The notes under the pieces: model-generated
What the model was told of the DNA's origin: nothing
The model's input: only the letters and a program-made list of their open reading frames with translations
Databases searched by the model: none
Program-made: the position numbers and the translations under genes
Assembly: GCA_018902385.1 (NCBI GenBank)
Contig: JABSSW010000018.1
Coordinates: forward strand, 434,001 to 498,000
Direction: 5' to 3'
DNA from: Physcia stellaris
Lineage: Eukaryota; Ascomycota; Lecanoromycetes; Caliciales; Physciaceae
Length of the DNA stretch: 64,000 nucleotides
Shown here: piece by piece, positions 62,979 through 64,000 of the stretch
How the letters are laid out: every line of letters starts with the position of its first letter
Numbering within the stretch: the first letter of the stretch is position 1

Positions 62979-64000
62979 TCATACCTGCTCCCTTATGTTC
63001 CTGAAGTCACCTAGCTGCGTCTGCAAGCTTTGGCTCGATTTCTGTAGACAGAGCTCGCGTACCGGCAAGATCTCTTCGTCAATAGATTCCGACACTCCTT
63101 GAAGTGGCAAACTGATTGTTACGTCAGTATTTCCGGTATTGGAAGGTTTTCCATTTGGGGCCTTCTGAAAATTCCTATCGGAGTTAGTGCCTTGTCCAAA
63201 CGAAGTTCGTTTCGGTATAGAGTTTGAAGACCAGAAGCGGGAGAACCAGCTTGAGTGGAAGGACTGTGTTGTGATATGCTGGCGACGAAGAATCTCATGA
63301 GGATCTTTGCCCGTAACGCGTGCTTTCACGTAGCGGACAAATGGCCGCATCACCGGCGCGCAGGCGGCGATTACGCCAATATTGACTTCAAAACTTGGAT
63401 GTCATATCAGCGTGGAACATATGATATCTAGGTGTAAGCAAGGAGAGCTTACACTCTAGTTAGAGCACCTGGGATCCCGACCCCTGACAGAAGAATCGAT
63501 CAGCGACCCGAAGCAATGCATTTTAGAAATCCTCATGCTTGCTTCTCAGCAGCATTTCGTGTTCTTTACCCTAGTATACCACAATTGAAAGTCGAAGACT
63601 TACACGATAAGTCGTCCGACTTGATTTGCCACGAAAAAGCTGTCCTGGCAATGGCAATCGCGGCGGTACTACAGAAGTTCATTAGTCGATTATCTGTCAA
63701 GAATTACCGTTGAAGATATACGAACATGACGCCGGCGCTCATCAGAAAGTACACACCGAATTTGGTCCGAAGCTTGATCTTGACATTCCAGAGGAGCATG
63801 GCAGGAAAAGCTGCGCAGGCAAAATCGGTAAGGAAGGAGAATACTAATGCATTATGTCAGCTCAAAGTATAGATCGAATGCAAGTTCGTGTATTGGACCG
63901 CCTTACCTCCTTGTGCAATCACGACGTTCTCCACTAGATTCCTGGACCAGCATTTTCCGGGGACTCCTCGGTCCCATGCTTTACGAATTGGATCGCATTG
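62979..64000 (-). CDS. SAT4/rhodopsin-like fungal membrane protein, 3' part
   Basis: C-terminal exons of a multi-exon gene that runs off the right edge. Segments recognised from the right edge leftward are CDPIRKAWDRGVPGKCW (exon to 63907), FSFLTDFACAAFPAMLLWNV and KIKLRTKFGVYFLMSAGVM (exon from 63843), TAAIAIARTAFSWQIKSDDL, GIPGALTR and FEVNIGVIAACAPVMRPFVR (last exon, ending at 62979). This order is that of the fungal integral membrane family with a rhodopsin-like seven-helix domain (CxPxxxxWD...PGkCw loop, then EVNxGIIAACxPxxRP). The cytosolic tail is about 115 residues, polar and Ser-rich. The family is large; some relatives resemble Pth11 receptors. The ligand is unknown. A short final exon may exist downstream. 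Confidence 0.8.

Noticed and set aside
1-64000. CRISPR array or prokaryotic operon
   Set aside because: Spliceosomal introns and fungal gene families throughout; no spaced identical short repeats.

Overview
The window is nuclear DNA of a filamentous ascomycete (Pezizomycotina). Genes carry many 50-120 nt introns with GTRNGT donors and CTRAY-type branch points, and the families are typical of moulds: HET domain, Zn2Cys6 regulator, SAT4/rhodopsin-like protein, NudC, RPEL, Rcf1 and Sso syntaxin. A local set of LPRE(I/V)RD F-box-like paralogues hints at Dothideomycetes, but this is only an inference. Exon joins given here were inferred by eye from splice signals, reading-frame phase and family knowledge, without RNA evidence. 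Layout: (1) 1-4.2 kb: 5' part of an Srs2-type helicase on the minus strand and a six-exon charged nuclear-type protein whose promoter side carries a 140 bp tandem duplication. (2) 4.2-14 kb: an accessory block with a two-copy TA-flanked MITE, three F-box-like paralogues (one with an internal stop), a divergent ubiquitin-specific-protease-like gene with Met in place of the usual catalytic His, a tRNA-Leu-like/hairpin element and a small foldback element. (3) 15.5-20 kb: compact genes: a 93-residue unknown, an RPEL protein, NudC and TRAX from a shared promoter, and a peroxisomal-type ureidoglycolate lyase. (4) 22-31 kb: Zn2Cys6 regulator, Rcf1, threonine deaminase and a Dal5-type MFS transporter. 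(5) 32-43 kb: RNase H protein with an N-terminal Cys cluster, a MITE with 38 bp perfect terminal inverted repeats, a Cys-rich single-pass surface protein, a HET protein, a Mutator-like transposase remnant and a sterol-dehydrogenase-like SDR. (6) 43.7-51 kb: Sso-type syntaxin, then head-to-head fossils of a P450 and a reducing polyketide synthase (a dead secondary-metabolite locus), then ribosomal protein uS5 and an ER-lumen FKBP ending KDEL. (7) 51-64 kb: a large fungal-specific protein, the second MITE copy, alpha-glucosidase I with a possible frame break and an extra C-terminal membrane segment, a membrane-anchored fucose-lectin-like protein, and a rhodopsin-like membrane protein running off the right end. 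Housekeeping genes (ILV1, uS5, SSO, NUDC, RCF1, FKBP2, glucosidase I) are interspersed with accessory and decayed loci. The secretory theme (glucosidase I, ER FKBP, plasma-membrane syntaxin, lectin) is probably coincidental. No CRISPR, rRNA, intact tRNA or intact autonomous transposon was seen. No clearly new system is proven; the best leads are the degenerate USP among F-box-like paralogues, the Pol III-like hairpin element, and the P450/PKS fossil junction.
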